Assembly: GCA_010094025.1 (NCBI GenBank)
Contig: ML991802.1
Span: 248,001 to 312,000, forward strand
Origin: Viridothelium virens
Taxonomy: Eukaryota; Ascomycota; Dothideomycetes; Trypetheliales; Trypetheliaceae
Direction: 5' to 3'
Length of the DNA: 64,000 nucleotides
Shown here: positions 11,401 to 23,800 of the stretch, one piece after another
How positions within the stretch are numbered: the first letter of the stretch is position 1
Layout: the number at the start of each line of letters is the position of its first letter
Notes under the pieces: generated by a model
Told to the model about the DNA's origin: nothing
Database searches by the model: none
Seen by the model: only the letters and a program-made list of their open reading frames with translations
Position numbers and translations under genes: made by a program

Positions 11401-14400
11401 AGGTGCAAGGCTGGATACCCCCTCCAGAGTCCGGAATCAAAATACAACGCGACGGGACACGAGCAGCTACATAAGACACGAATCGCTGCTGGCGAAGTGC
11501 TTCATCGAGTTCACCAATTTCTGACGGAGAAACAAGAAGACGACGTTCAATGTTTCAATGCTCTGTATATCACGTACCGATCGTGGTTTATTGATGTTGG
11601 TATTGAACGATCAGCACATGTTCTAGATAGAGTCACTCGTCTCCTTACTGCGGACATACATCCTTACAAGTTCAGTGGAGCAAGGAAGGAATATCCACGG
11701 CCTCTTCTAATTCGTCGAGCTGGAGTCTATCACTTACAACGGCTCCGATACAATTCATCTCCTCGTAAAGCAACGGAGCTCGATAAAGTGCTACTGCTTG
11801 ACCTTGCGCAATCTTCCATGTCGGTTTATACCGAAGTCCGTCGAACAGCCCAAAGCGCTAGCGAGTCTGCGGTCAAAAGTGTCATCGGAGCCAGGACTCT
11901 TATTATTCCCAACCTCCTTGAAGCCTTTGAGAAAGCAGTGAAAGAGACAGACTTTCCACGGATAAAGGCTGCACTATTTTCACTACTTTTTGGGAGCCTG
12001 GCCAAAACCATTGCTCGTAACTGGAAGTTTGCGCCGTCTCTTATCAAAACATTCATTGAGGCCACTGGAGCAGATAAACCATCGATTCAGAAGCTTGCAC
12101 AAAACGCTACGTTTCAGATCGTGGACATGAGTAGACCGCAGGAACGTATGGTCATTCTTGACCAGAACAGCGTTGACGAAATCCTACCCTTCTTTGTCAA
12201 TCTTGATGGGCGCTCAGAGAGCTCGTGGGAAGAGAACTCAGATGCCGTCATTAGTGCTAGACGCGACAAAGTGAAAAAGAAGCGACAAATAGCCGAGAAG
12301 AAGAAGGCAGAGTTGGCTAAAGATCTCCTTGAGATAACTCGCAAGTCGCACTGGAAGAAAGCTGCACGCACGGCTGGAATCGCTATTACGCTTGACGTTC
12401 GATTCGATCACATATCTACCAAAGGCATGCTAGACCTCGTGACGATGGGTACAATTGACCCTCACCCCAACCTTCGCGCGTTATATGCCAACTCCTTGGC
12501 CGCCACTTTTGCGCTCATTCAAAGCCGAGCTTGCGTACAGCACAAATTTGAAAACTATCTGCTTGACAAAGACTGCTCTCCTGACAGACTTCAAATCACG
12601 ACGAGAAGCGAAGATCCTGACTGGACGAAGAAATTCCTGCGTGGTTTTGCGCAACCCGAAGCCGAGTACTATGTGGATTATGACTACCCTGGATGGCTTG
12701 TATGGGGTAAAACCTTCAAAGCTTACGAGACTGATTCCAGTCCACTCGAATATGATGACGTTGAGAAAGACATACGAGGTCACATTGCCAGCATGATGGA
12801 CCGTCATTGGTTTTCAACCTACTTTGGATTTATGAAACAGGAGCCACGAGATCAAAGTGCGGATAGATTCAGAATTACCAGCACTGTCATTCTCTCATAC
12901 GCCTTCGATCTTGTATTTGATGGAGTAAGCCCTGCTAATTGGGAGGACATCAAGGATCTCGTCAGAGCAGTCTATGGTGATGGTAGTGATAAGCACCAGC
13001 ATCGGGCTACAGCCGAGATAATGGCAGCTCTGTTGTCTGTTGCAGCGGACCTGAAGATCGAACTGCGAACTGTAGTGTGGGAATTCGTATTCGACATTGT
13101 GCATTCGGTATTCCAAGATGGTCTCACTCCAGAGAACGAGGCTTATTGGAGCTCATTTGTACATGTTGTCTTCAACGGCAGGGATCCGCGACGAAATTGG
13201 CCTCTTCTGGACTGGCTTGCAGCCTTCAGGCTAGACATGAGCTCAAATGCAGCCTTCAAAGAAAGCTCGAAGATCCACCTCCTCCAGGTGTGTGTTCTCA
13301 CAATTGGCTGGCATTTCCAGCTTGACAAGCCGATCACTCAAAACTTTTTACAACACCTTGACCATCCTTACAAAGGTGTTCGGGAAGCAATGGGAACGAC
13401 ACTTGCTACTATCAACCGTACCAGGCATCATGAATCATTCCCTGATGTTCAGAGCTTGGTTCAAGCACAAAAGAAGTCGTCATCAATTGGCATCAGACCT
13501 TATGAGCCATCAGAGGAATTCTCAACGAGGATCAGAGACGTCTTCGAAAGGTTGGAAGTTTGGCGACAGGCCCGCCCTCCAGGACAGCAAACTCCTTCCT
13601 CTTATACATCCGGAAGTAAAACCGTCCTCCTTTGGCTTGACACAATCCTCGCCTCGCATGAATGCACCCAGCTCGTCAAATTCTTTCCCGACGTCTTCAT
13701 GGAACAACTCCTTCACATGATGGACATCAAAGAAGACCCAGAGCTCCAATCCCTCGCCTACCACGTCTTCCGCCACCTCCCCAACATCCCGCATCGCGCC
13801 GGCGAAGACGCCCCCTTCGTAGCCGCTCTCATCCGCATCGGCCGCACCAGCACGTCGTGGCACCAGCGCCTACGCATCCTCATCAACATCCAAGTCGTCT
13901 ACTTCCGCCGCCTCTTCCTGATGTCGCGCGCCCAGCAACGCGACCTCTTCGCCTGCGTCTCCGCCATGCTCGGCGACGTGCAGCTCGAAGTCCGGCTCGG
14001 CGCATCGGCTACCCTGTCAGGCATGATCCGCTGCTCGCCTGCGGGGTTCCGCGCCGAGATGGTCGACGAGCTGAAGCGCAAGTTCACGGACATGCTGGTC
14101 GAGAACCCGCTGCCGAAGCGGAGGCCCGGTGGTGGTGGTGGCTCGAACACAAATCCCGGCACGCCGACGCCCGAGCAGAATCGCTTGATCTTGACGCGGC
14201 ATGCGGCGGTGTTGGGGCTGGGCAGCTTGATCAGCGCGTTCCCGTATACGAGTCCGCCGCCGAGTTGGCTGCCCGGGGTGCTGGCGACGTTGGCGGCGAA
14301 GGCGTCGGCGGATCCGGGGATGGTGGGGAAGAGTGTGAAGACGATTTTGTCGGATTTCAAGAAGACGAGGCAGGATACTTGGCACGTGGATGTTAAGGTG

Positions 14401-14519
14401 AGTCATGTTTAGTATACATGTGTTTCGAGTTGTATAGATGCTAATGTGATGTCTAGGCATTCGAGCCCGAGCAGCTAGAGGATCTGGAAGGGGTTCTGTG
14501 GAAGAGCTATTTTGCGTGA
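8429..14519 (+). CDS. BLM10: Proteasome activator Blm10 / PA200
   Basis: Three exons (8429-8877, 8934-14397, 14457-14519) give 1,991 residues, in the size range of fungal Blm10. The first junction creates KRKHYLRPGKDLILDWRPLY-type sequence, matching the conserved N-terminal motif of the family. The rest is an extended HEAT-like helical solenoid with an acidic linker near residues 440-500. The C-terminal helical region ends in WKSYFA. Blm10 caps the 20S proteasome by inserting its C-terminal tail (YYA in yeast, from memory) between alpha subunits; here the penultimate residue is Phe. A short basic Gly-rich loop (RRPGGGGG) lies near the end. The final 700 bp are GC-rich, first C-rich then G-rich, unlike the body of the gene. 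Confidence 0.93.
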
Positions 14520-15637
14520 AAGTACATCCTTAGAAGTGGTATACGTTAGCTCCTTGGTTCATTAACGGCTGTGTATTAAGTAATTCATCTGACGAATGGC
14601 ATCTTGGTTCAGGCTTGCATGTGAAGACTGGATTGGGAGGACGGGCGCAACGGAGCTGTTGTGAAGGGAGGCAAGCGAACCCATGCTAGCATAGGTGGCG
14701 TTGTTCATTGATAGCATTAGATACCAAGGTCGATGAGAATGCATCAGAAATATCTAATTTTATTGCGGACCATATATATGAGATATGATAGATGAAGACC
14801 ACCTTGCACATGCAGATTCCTTTCTTATTAAGGCATCATTAGAAAGAGTAACAGATGAAACATCATTATATGCAGGATATCTACCATCACGGCACATCCA
14901 TTGGCCGGCTCAGATTATCACTCAGATGACCTAAGGAAGATTCGTACAAAAACAGTGAGATTCAACCCAATTGTTGAACCATCTTCGTGGTTCAAGTGTA
15001 TCGAGGAAACGCGCTCATGAGTCTGTTCTCGATGATAAGCGCCGGTCAGAATATTCTTTATCATTCACCCTAGCCCTCGGATGTTCATTAGTGGTGTACA
15101 TATGCTAAATGCATTTGATTGTCGGGCAGGAAGTCATCAATTTCTTTGCCCATAGCCCCATGGCTGATGCGAAGCAAGTAACGCTTATTAAGAGAGGACT
15201 AGAATAGGTGAATAGGAGTCGAATTGTGCTAGGGCCATTAATTAGTATCAATTTCCATCCGCTCAGCAAATCGAGTGGATGAATGAAGTGGAATATTGAC
15301 GCAATAGATATGTCTATGCGCTAGAGGTCAAGGAGGTCTATGCAAGCTGACCCGTGTGTCGGCCACTAGCTAAACCTGCATGTGCTGGAAAATCTCATCA
15401 GTGCTGCTACTCAAAGATTTTACAATTATAGAGAGTGGTCCCCGCAGTACGACAGCCAGTTCTCGTTGAGGTTGAAGGCTTGCAAGGACGCACTGGCCAG
15501 TTCAGGACCCTGGCTCTGGCTCCGAAAGGACTTCTCCCAAGAACCCGGACCTGGCCTGCCATTTTTCTCTCCATCAAGCTTGCAATTCCTGTTTCCACAC
15601 ACTCCCAATTGCATCAATTGCAGCTCCATTGACCATA
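14520..15637. other. Long intergenic region before QCR6
   Basis: No gene is supported in these 1.1 kb. The first part is the Blm10 3' region and the middle is AT-rich without long frames. The last 250 bp probably contain the promoter and leader of the hinge protein gene. No repeat or RNA gene is recognised. Confidence 0.45.
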
Positions 15638-16449
15638 ATGGGGCTGTCCGATTTTTTCTCCGACATCTACTCTTCGCTGACGATTCAATCCGTCCATGCC
15701 GAGGAGCCCAATGCCCAGCCGTCAGGTGAACTAAATAGCGGCTCCACCACCTCAGGCGAACATGGCGGGATGCAGACGGCACAGCAGCGAGGTCAAGCAA
15801 CCGTGAGAGGTGGCGCGAGCACACAAGGTTCGCCTGTCGCTGGTTCCAACGAGGAGACTCCTGGAGAGAAGGAGGCTAACAAGCGGGACATCAAAATAGG
15901 AGGAGAGAGCGATGAACCAGGCCACAAACCGGGAGCTGGCGGTGAAGGATCTGGACAGATCGGACCGAAATCTGGGACTGGGAGCAAGGGTGGCGATGAT
16001 GAAGCTGAGGAGGGCGGTGAGGAGGAAGAGAAGGGGGAGGAAGAAGAGGGTGGCGATGAGGAGGAGGAGGAAGAAGAAGAGGAAGAAGAGGAGCCCGAAG
16101 ACCTTATGCCAAAGCTTCACGAAGGTTCGCATGTTGTCTTTTCATTGGATACAGTGTTGCCTCAACGCAGATGCTACCTTGATGGAGTTTTACGGACGCT
16201 GATAGACCACAGATTGTGAACGCACGAAGGAATGTGCACCACTGAAGCACCACTACGACGAATGCGCCGAGCGAGTCACGCAGCAACATGAAGAGCACGG
16301 CAAGGCACATGAAGACTGCGTTGAGGAGTGTAAGTCGCGTTTACGCTGTTCTAACTATCTCGTCGCACAAGCTAACGCTCCAAGTTTTCCACCTGGCCCA
16401 TTGCGCCTCTCAGTGCGCAGCTCCCAAATTATTCAGGCAGCTCAAGTGA
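15638..16449 (+). CDS. QCR6: Cytochrome bc1 complex hinge protein (subunit 6)
   Basis: Exons 15638-16124, 16213-16329 and 16385-16449 join to 222 residues. The N-terminus MGLSDFFSDIYSSL and the junction PEDLMPKLHE-DCERTKECAPLKHHYDEC are typical. The downstream tail has paired cysteines (ECAERV, DCVEEFFHLAHCASQC) and ends KLFRQLK, which identifies the UCR hinge fold. The protein sits on the intermembrane face of complex III near cytochrome c1, where its acidic segment helps dock cytochrome c. The Glu-run before the hinge fold is long, and about 100 residues of Gly/Ser/Gln/Glu-rich sequence precede it, longer than I expect. An unrecognised intron in that part cannot be excluded. The donor of intron 1 is GTTCGC, which is not consensus. 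Confidence 0.9.
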
Positions 16450-16993
16450 GATTTTTTAAAGCCGCATTTCGCTCACCGGGTTCTCTCAAAGACAAGATCG
16501 GGTCTGTGTCTAGCGGCAAAAGGATTCTTGGACATGGCCAGCCCAGCTGTACAGTTTTCATCTCGATTCAGCATGTCTCGGCCTGCACGATGACTTGGAC
16601 TCAATTCCAAGGCTGAAGCAATCTGTAATGTAGTAGAAAATGCATGCATAGATATTTTAGCATCACAGACCTGAACTGCCTTGACCACTTATTCGGGGTC
16701 CTCGGTGTAGCATGCGAGTTGGGCACACGGTCAGCCAATCCGAGGCCAGTGACTGGGATTCGAAGGTGGCGCGGGAAGGTGCAGGGATGAAAGGCGGCGG
16801 CTAGAATGCAGGAAACAGTGCATCCCATCCAATCACTGCTCAACCACCACCTCAATCACCACGCTGTCTCGACATATATCACCATGGACCCCTCTCCATT
16901 ACTGATGCCGTCTTCTTCTTCTTCTTCGAAGAGTCCTGTGTCCCTCAGAGTGCGTTCGCCATTGCGAACCATTCTACTGCGAACCTTTCGAAA
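16450..16993. other. Intergenic region with an overlapping upstream ORF
   Basis: This is the leader of the membrane protein that starts at 16994. An ATG at 16884 in strong context (CACCATGG) opens a 42-codon frame. It ends at 17012, so it overlaps the main start in another frame. Such an upstream ORF would lower translation of the main frame if it is in the mRNA. No other gene is seen. Confidence 0.5.
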
Positions 16994-18532
16994 ATGCTCA
17001 GAGCTGGGATAGCTTCTCTCCCGAAGACTCTTCTGCTCTGCATTGTCTTCCAATCCGTCGGCGCTTCGCCAGGGCTTGACTACGGTCCAGCGCCTCCTCC
17101 AGCTCAAGGTCCCCCATTGTCGGCGCATGCATCCCGCAACAAGAACCTCCTCCCTGCTCAAATCTGTGGTATCGTAGGAGCATATCTCTTCACCATCTGC
17201 TTCCTCGGTTCGGCCCTGCTCACCTTTGGACGACGACTCCGCCGTGCTGCTCAGTCCTCTCGAGGTACCCTCGCCGTAGAGATGGTTCGGCCAAACAAAG
17301 GCCTCGAGATCTCGCCTATCTCACCAACTGAAAGCAAGCGCTCCTGGGTCTGGAGCCCTAAAAAGTTCGGACTCAGAAAACCTGAAAAGAGCGGTACTAG
17401 CAGTACCCTAGGAAGCCCGACTGCAGAAAGTGTCGCCTCATTTGACAGAAATGTTATAGAGCAGGATATGCAGGCACGGCAACAAGAGATGGAAAGACTG
17501 TATGCCGCTGTGATGGAGCACGATGCCAAGAAAGCCTCCAGTGTACAGCTCAACGAAGAGCCGACCGAAATACCGGCCTCAAACGGACCCAGACAACCTC
17601 TTCATGTCATTACGAACCCGGCCGTAGCAAGGCTCGCCGGACAACCTCAATTGAGTCCCCACAGCCCTCACAGCCCCCGTAGTCCGATACGCGCCATCTA
17701 TCCCCCAGACAGTCAAATCCCTGAGGGTCCAGTCAGTCCATCAAGTCCCATCCGCGCCGGTCAAGCCCAACCTCCTACCCCAATTAGTCCTACAGGCCGT
17801 ACTACCTATCCACAGAATTCTCGTCGAAGCCGTACATCCTCACTAGGCTCATCGGGCAGCAAGAAGAGCCGCGGTCTCCGCAACCTCCGCATCTCCGCCC
17901 CCATCCCAAAAGTCGAAGGTGAAGACGACGAACGCACACCTCTGACCCCTCGCCACTACGAACCCGGTCCTCCCCCTCCCCCCCCTCCCACCGCCACCAC
18001 TCCCGGCACCGCAACCACAACCCACACGGAACTCGACTACGAAGGCCTCGACAAGCCCCAACCCCTCCCACGTCCCGCTCCCCAACGCGGTCCCACCCAC
18101 CCCTACAACGCCGCCTCCTCCACCACCACCACCAACGCCCCCAACTCCCTCTCCGCCGACGCCCCGCCCAACAAATCCCTCGGCTCCCTCCCCTTCCGTA
18201 CCATGCACTCGGCCTCAAACTCCACCTCCTCCGGTATCGGCGCCAGCGTGCCGCAAGCGCCGCTGTCGCCCACGACGCCCGCGCTCAAGACGACCTTCGT
18301 GACGCGAGGGCCCGACCCGTTGACGCGCGGGGCGCAGCGGACGGGTGGGGTCAGCGCGGGGCTCGCCACGCCGTATAGTGCGTACATGCCGTTTACGCCG
18401 GTGACGCCGGTGACGCCGCGGCTGGTGGGGAGGCGGGAGCGGAGGGAGCGGAAGAGGGAGGAGGGGAGGAGGGTGGTGACGAGGGAGGATGAGGTGCTGA
18501 CTGAGGGGGAGATGTGGGGGAGTGGGTATTGA
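16994..18532 (+). CDS. Single-pass membrane protein with long disordered tail (512 aa)
   Basis: One exon. Residues 1-24 look like a signal peptide (KTLLLCIVFQSVGA). A short Pro-rich outer segment follows, then a transmembrane helix near residues 55-78 (ICGIVGAYLFTICFLGSALL) and a basic stop-transfer segment. The remaining 430 residues are disordered. They hold many Ser-Pro sites (repeated SPHSPHSPRSP), a Pro run, and Arg/Ser patches that look like phosphorylation targets. I do not recognise a characterised homologue. The layout (short outside, one helix, long phospho-rich inside) suggests a plasma-membrane or endomembrane protein. The last 600 bp flip from extremely C-rich to extremely G-rich. 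The gene converges on the superoxide dismutase gene. Confidence 0.7.
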   Translation: MLRAGIASLPKTLLLCIVFQSVGASPGLDYGPAPPPAQGPPLSAHASRNKNLLPAQICGIVGAYLFTICFLGSALLTFGRRLRRAAQSSRGTLAVEMVRPNKGLEISPISPTESKRSWVWSPKKFGLRKPEKSGTSSTLGSPTAESVASFDRNVIEQDMQARQQEMERLYAAVMEHDAKKASSVQLNEEPTEIPASNGPRQPLHVITNPAVARLAGQPQLSPHSPHSPRSPIRAIYPPDSQIPEGPVSPSSPIRAGQAQPPTPISPTGRTTYPQNSRRSRTSSLGSSGSKKSRGLRNLRISAPIPKVEGEDDERTPLTPRHYEPGPPPPPPPTATTPGTATTTHTELDYEGLDKPQPLPRPAPQRGPTHPYNAASSTTTTNAPNSLSADAPPNKSLGSLPFRTMHSASNSTSSGIGASVPQAPLSPTTPALKTTFVTRGPDPLTRGAQRTGGVSAGLATPYSAYMPFTPVTPVTPRLVGRRERRERKREEGRRVVTREDEVLTEGEMWGSGY

Positions 18533-18903
18533 GGATTCTGTGAAGCTCGATCTGGATCTGGATTTGGATCTGTGTGAAGTTAATGGAGGAGGGGGGAATG
18601 TCGGCAAGAGGGAGGCGACTGGTCTTGGTGTTTTGAATATTTGGGCGGAGCAATCTGGATGTTGGATATACTCCCAGGGTCTGGAATCTCGGGGTTACGA
18701 TACAATGTATTTTCCTTGCAGGGGAATTGTCCACGACAATCATGGAAAGCTGTGCAAGAATTGAGGCTTTTAGAGCTCAAGTTGAGTGATTGGAGCTAAG
18801 AAACTATCAGATAATGCATCTACAAGTGTCATTTTGGTTGAAGCGCTGAATCCCAATCTGCTATTATACATCATCCACTACTTTCGCACGCATATTCACT
18901 CAT
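18533..18903. other. Convergent 3' region with a short hexamer repeat
   Basis: This lies between two convergent genes. A short imperfect tandem of GATCTG/GATTTG units lies at about 18549-18572, just after the stop of the upstream gene. Nothing else is recognised. Confidence 0.5.
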
Positions 18904-19930
18904 TTAGGGGCTTGAGCCGGGCGTCCTATACCCATTAGCCAGGCTTATCTCTCCCAGAGAAGGATAAAACTTGAACTTACTTGTAGCGCTTCTCCGCCGC
19001 CTTCCAGTTGACAACGTCCCAGATAGCCTTGAAGTACTCGGCCTTGCGGTTCTCGTATTGGAGACTATAATCATGTTAATAAGTGAAGATTGGTGCAGAA
19101 TTGAAGAGCTTACTAGTAGGCATGCTCCCAAGCGTCAATTCCAAGAATTGGACGGAACTGTCCTACGACAGGATCCTGATTCTGCAGAGAAATTCCGTCA
19201 GCATCAACAATGTCTTTTACTTCTCTCCCCGTCTCCCGGCCATTTGTAGCACCATCATAGGATCAGAAGGAACGCACCGCATAAGTCTTCACACCCAACG
19301 CCCCGGTCTGCGCATCCTGCACCACCCACGCCCACCCACTCCCCTGAATCCCCGCCAACGCCTTATTCATCTCTTCCTGCAACTTGCCCAGCCCACCCCA
19401 ATGCCCCTCAATCGCCCGCGCCAGCTCTCCGCTCGGCGCGCCGCCTCCACCCTGACTCTTCGGCGCCAGGTTCTCCCAGAAGAGGGTATGGTTTAGATGG
19501 CCGCCGCCATGGAAGTTGATCAGGGGCTGCAGCGCGATCTGGGCGGCCACGTTCTCGGAGTCGCGAGCGGCGCCCATCTGCTCGGAGAAGGAGTTGAGCG
19601 AGTTCACGTAAGTGGCGTGGTGCTTGCTGTGGTGGAGCTCCATGATCTTGCCGGAGATGGCGGGTTCGAGCGCGCCATAGTCGTCTGTGGGTTTGGAGGG
19701 CGAGAGTTAGCCATTCAGCTCTGATATTTTTTGTCGGGAAGAATGTAGCTTAGTTTGAGGGGTGAACATTGGAGGAAAGGAAAAGCCGGCGTACATGGGA
19801 GGTCCGGGAGAGTTGCTTTGCCCCGAGTGAAGGTTGCGCCGGCGAGACCGGCACACCGCGCGGATGTGGAAGGAGCAGCGGCTCGTAAGGCGGAGCGGAA
19901 GCCGGTGGTTCTGAGAAGGGTTGTAGACAT
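18904..19930 (-). CDS. SOD2: Manganese superoxide dismutase, mitochondrial
   Basis: Exons in coding order are 19930-19795, 19684-19278, 19181-19114 and 19064-18981, with a probable last exon 18925-18904. The product has a basic, Ser/Ala-rich mitochondrial presequence. It then shows ELHHSKHHATYV, the glycine motif NFHGGGHLNHTLFWENL and the Mn-ligand segment GIDAWEHAYYLQYENRKAEYF. The enzyme dismutates superoxide in the matrix. Without the last intron the frame stops at 18977 (232 residues). With the 55-nt intron 18980-18926 removed, it ends six residues later in TPGSSP (238 residues). That intron has GTAAGT, a CTAAT branch point and TATAG. Exon 2 is C-rich then G-rich on the + strand although the gene is on the minus strand. 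The gene diverges from the HECT ligase gene. Confidence 0.95.
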
Positions 19931-20827
19931 GACGATTGGATCAATTGGTGGTGTGGGGTGAGAATGAAGTTCGGAGAGACTGGGCTGGATAAAGATGGAG
20001 TTATATCGGAGCTTGCAGAGCTCTCGGTAATTGATGAAAACATGACGTCAAATGTCACATCAGATCTCAATCACCGACCGATATATCAAGCAATAGGTAT
20101 AGCCTCTTACGGTAGGGTACTAATTAATTTCTGTATCGTCCGTATGTGTTGACCTTTAATTTTAGCTTACGAGCCATAAAATTAAGCTAGCCTTTCACTC
20201 CAACTCGGCTCAAAACTACTCGGCATTTCGCGGAGTACTGGTATTGAGATGGAAACGATTAGAACGAGGGGTGCAACATTCTCTTTGCTATTAGAGTTGC
20301 TTGAGACGCTAGTGCACCTGCAAATGTTGACTATAGAATGACGCATGTGATAGCGCGACGAATCGTGGTTCCACCCGCACTGCGTCGAGTTGTTGTTTTC
20401 TGAATTCCCGTACCAAGTAAATAGACTTCAATAATTTCATTGATTCTCCACGTATATTCGTCCTCAAACTCGTCCACTACCGGCTGCGTCAGCTCACATG
20501 ACGCTAGCTGTCTCTGTAGTCTCGACTGACAAATGTAAGTATTCTTGACGTTTGTTGCCACACTCTTTACTTCCAGCCTAGGATGCCGCCAATATGGACC
20601 AGAGTTGATCTTGACTTTCGAATTTTTCCTTGATGACTATTCTCTTGCATCGCTCACGCTTTACAGTGTAAAGCCCGCCGAATCCCTACACTCGACCGAG
20701 GCACAAGCATACCATTACAGACGTCGTTAGTCTTCCACCTTGTCACCTTCATCCTCCGCACTTTTGAGGAGCGAGTACCTACGAAGTATTGCTGGAATGC
20801 TGTTTGCGCCACCATAGTAGAGGAGAG
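19931..20827. other. Divergent promoter region, SOD2 / HUL5
   Basis: These 897 bp lie between divergent start codons. The DNA is mixed in composition, with an AT-rich core around 20080-20200. Small frames show no family features. No RNA gene or repeat is recognised. Confidence 0.45.
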
Positions 20828-23800
20828 ATGTTCCCGTCCTTCACTGGCAATTCTCGGCGCCCACGCCAAGTCAATCTCTCTGGCCGAAATCCCAACCCAT
20901 TTGCAACCCCTGGGAGCGCTGGGGGACAAAATGTTGCTGTGGTGAATGCGCAACAGGAACGAATACAGCGTCAGAAGGAGAGGGAGCGCTTGCATGCTGC
21001 GAAAACTTTACAACGGACGTGGCGAGGTCACAACAGTCGGGCTAAGCTCAAGAGCTTATGGCGGACAGAATGGGATGCTCATGAACATATATGTTCCGAA
21101 AAGCAGGCGGACACTTATCATACATCCTATGACTCCGCCGAGGACTCCTTGATGCAGCTTCGCCTGCTTGCTCATTTCTTTGACCCGCGTAGCGCAGCAG
21201 ACGTGCGGAGACTTTTGCATTACTTTTCAAGAACGAGTTGGTCGAGTAATGATGCCGTGCCGACCTCTGCCTTTTTACCAATGGCGTTTCTGAAACTAGA
21301 GAACCATTGCCTCCGAGCACTGGATCACAGAATAGATCGTACTTCGGGGGTAAAACAATTGTCGGAGGAGATAGATGCTTTGCTCGAGGCTTTATGGATG
21401 ATCACGGAGATCCTACCACACCAGACAGCACTCAATGCGGACAAGTTCTACCACACACTTGCGCGATTTACGCGATCATCGCAGCTTAGCCAGCGAATGT
21501 CTCTTTTCCAAAGGGTATTGATATCGCCATTGCGAAAGATACATTCCGAAACATTCAGTGCTTACGAAGGGTTCATCTCAAAATATCTCATCATCTTGAA
21601 TCTCCATGAGTTCCTCAACGTACGAAATGGCCTCGAAGAACTAGCTGATCACGTCAACATCCGGCTACTCGCGAAGGCCACGGCAGATGTGCTCTCCCGC
21701 CAACAACCCTGGGAACTAGTTTCGAATAGCAAATTTCAGGCACGCCTACGCCTCAACAGCAGAGAACGGCTCGCGCTTCTAACGAACTTCATTTTCTTTC
21801 ATCGAAAAGCTCACAATTTTACAAAACCGGAAGCATACTCAGGTAATGACGACTTTGTGGCGGTAGTCTCCAAACTCCTATCCTCTTTAGCGGACGAGAT
21901 AGATATTGAGGCCCGAACCTTCACGGATTCCTCCGCTGATGTCTCTCCGCAGAGCTTTGATGAATTTACTCAAGCCCAGCTTATCTCCCTTGTTAATCAA
22001 GAAAGCATTGGGGGCATGCTGCGAAGCACACAGAATCAGCCAGCTCGACCGAAAACATCTGATGCCGATAGTGTAGCCAGCAGGACGGCTAGTACAGTGG
22101 CTCAAAATCTAGCTGGCTTCGCTCTGACGCTCTTACGACTATTTCCTCTCCGGGGTGATGAGATTCGCATGTGGCTGTACCTAGGGTCCACTGACAAACT
22201 CGCAGGAACGAATGAGTCCGCAACCAAATTCTTTTGGGACGCAGTTCGACAGACTCATTGCTTTCGAGCAATCACACGTGACTCAAAGGCAGCGTTCAAT
22301 CTTCTCAAGCCTCGCAGTCAAAGCCTTGATAGCGGCTGGCAACCGCCTCGGGCGTCGGAAGTACAAGCCGATGATCTTGACGACGAATGGAGATTGATTT
22401 TCACATTTATGGAGCTTTACACGTTCATGCTCAAGGTCATGGATGACGAAGAGTTTTTTTCCCGAAGCCATATTGGATCTGGACGTCAGACCATGGGAAC
22501 GTCAAGCACACGACAAAACGCCCTACCGTTGACTGCTATCCAAGAACTCTCAACGTTCTTGAAGAACTTGGGGTTCACTTTGTACTTCAATGGTGTAGAT
22601 TTGAGTAAAGCATCCGAGAGTGCCTGGACATCCGAATCGATCAGTAACTACTTTAAACATGCCTCATCTCATATAGTAGCGCGCACGCCAATGAAAGCAG
22701 AAGTCCTAAAGAAACCATCTCTGAGTATAGCCGGACTTGCTGGAATCAGTGTCGACTACGTCAAAGGTCTTACGACCGGACTTCTTCGTATGATTTATGA
22801 ACGCGACTCGAGACGAAAATTCCTACCAGATGACCACTGGTTAATGACATCACGGTTCGATATGGACTCTTTCATTCCTGCTGTTGTGGAAGAGGAGGAG
22901 AATCGCAGTAGGCTAGATGCTGAGGATGATGGGGAAGAAGATTGGCCTGGTGAAGAGCGTGAGGATGCATACGACCAATTCCTTCAAGGAATAACGTCGA
23001 GGACTCCACGGATTCGCCAAGTAGAAAGACTGAGAACGGAGCAGCGAAAGCTCTCCCGCCAGCGATATCTGCAGGCCGTAGCACCGCGATTGGAGATCTT
23101 GCAGAACATGCCCTTCTTGATACCCTTCACCACACGCGTTCAGATCTTCCGTGAATTTGTTCACCTCGACCAGGTATGTTTTGCTAAAGCAAGAAATTTG
23201 CTGTCCAGATGCTGAAATGATTCTCCATAGATCAAACGCAGGAACGGGTATACCGATCCAGACACGTGGCGAATGGCAATGCACAGCAGCCATAGAAGCA
23301 CAGGGGAGAATGAATTGAGCCACTATCACGCAAAGGTCCGACGGAAGCACGAATTTGACGATGCATACGAACAGTTTTATCCGCTGGGTTCAGCGCTGAA
23401 AGAACCGATTCAGATTACCTTCGTTGATCAATTTGATACAGTTGAAGCTGGTATTGATGGCGGTGGAGTTACCAAAGAATTCCTAACTAGTGTTACCAGT
23501 GAGGCCTTCAGTCCTTCAGATGGGATAGACTTCTTCGTCGAAAACGATCAACACTTACTGTACCCCAATCCCACAGTAGTTGAGGAGAAAAAGGAACTGC
23601 TTCGTGGAGCAGGAGTCCAAGAAGGCACCACTGACTGGAGGAACGAGATGTCAGACATGATGCAACGCTACGAGTTTCTGGGGCGTATCGTTGGAAAGTG
23701 CTTGTATGAGGGAATACTTGTTGATATAGGCTTTGCCGGATTCTTTCTGCTCAAATGGGCTTTAACAGGTGGCTCGGGATCGGCACCAAACGAATCAGGG

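Noticed and set aside
13662-14396. Plus-strand Arg/His/Pro-rich frame of 244 codons
   Set aside because: It is an out-of-frame shadow of the GC-rich end of BLM10, which has clear family features in its own frame.
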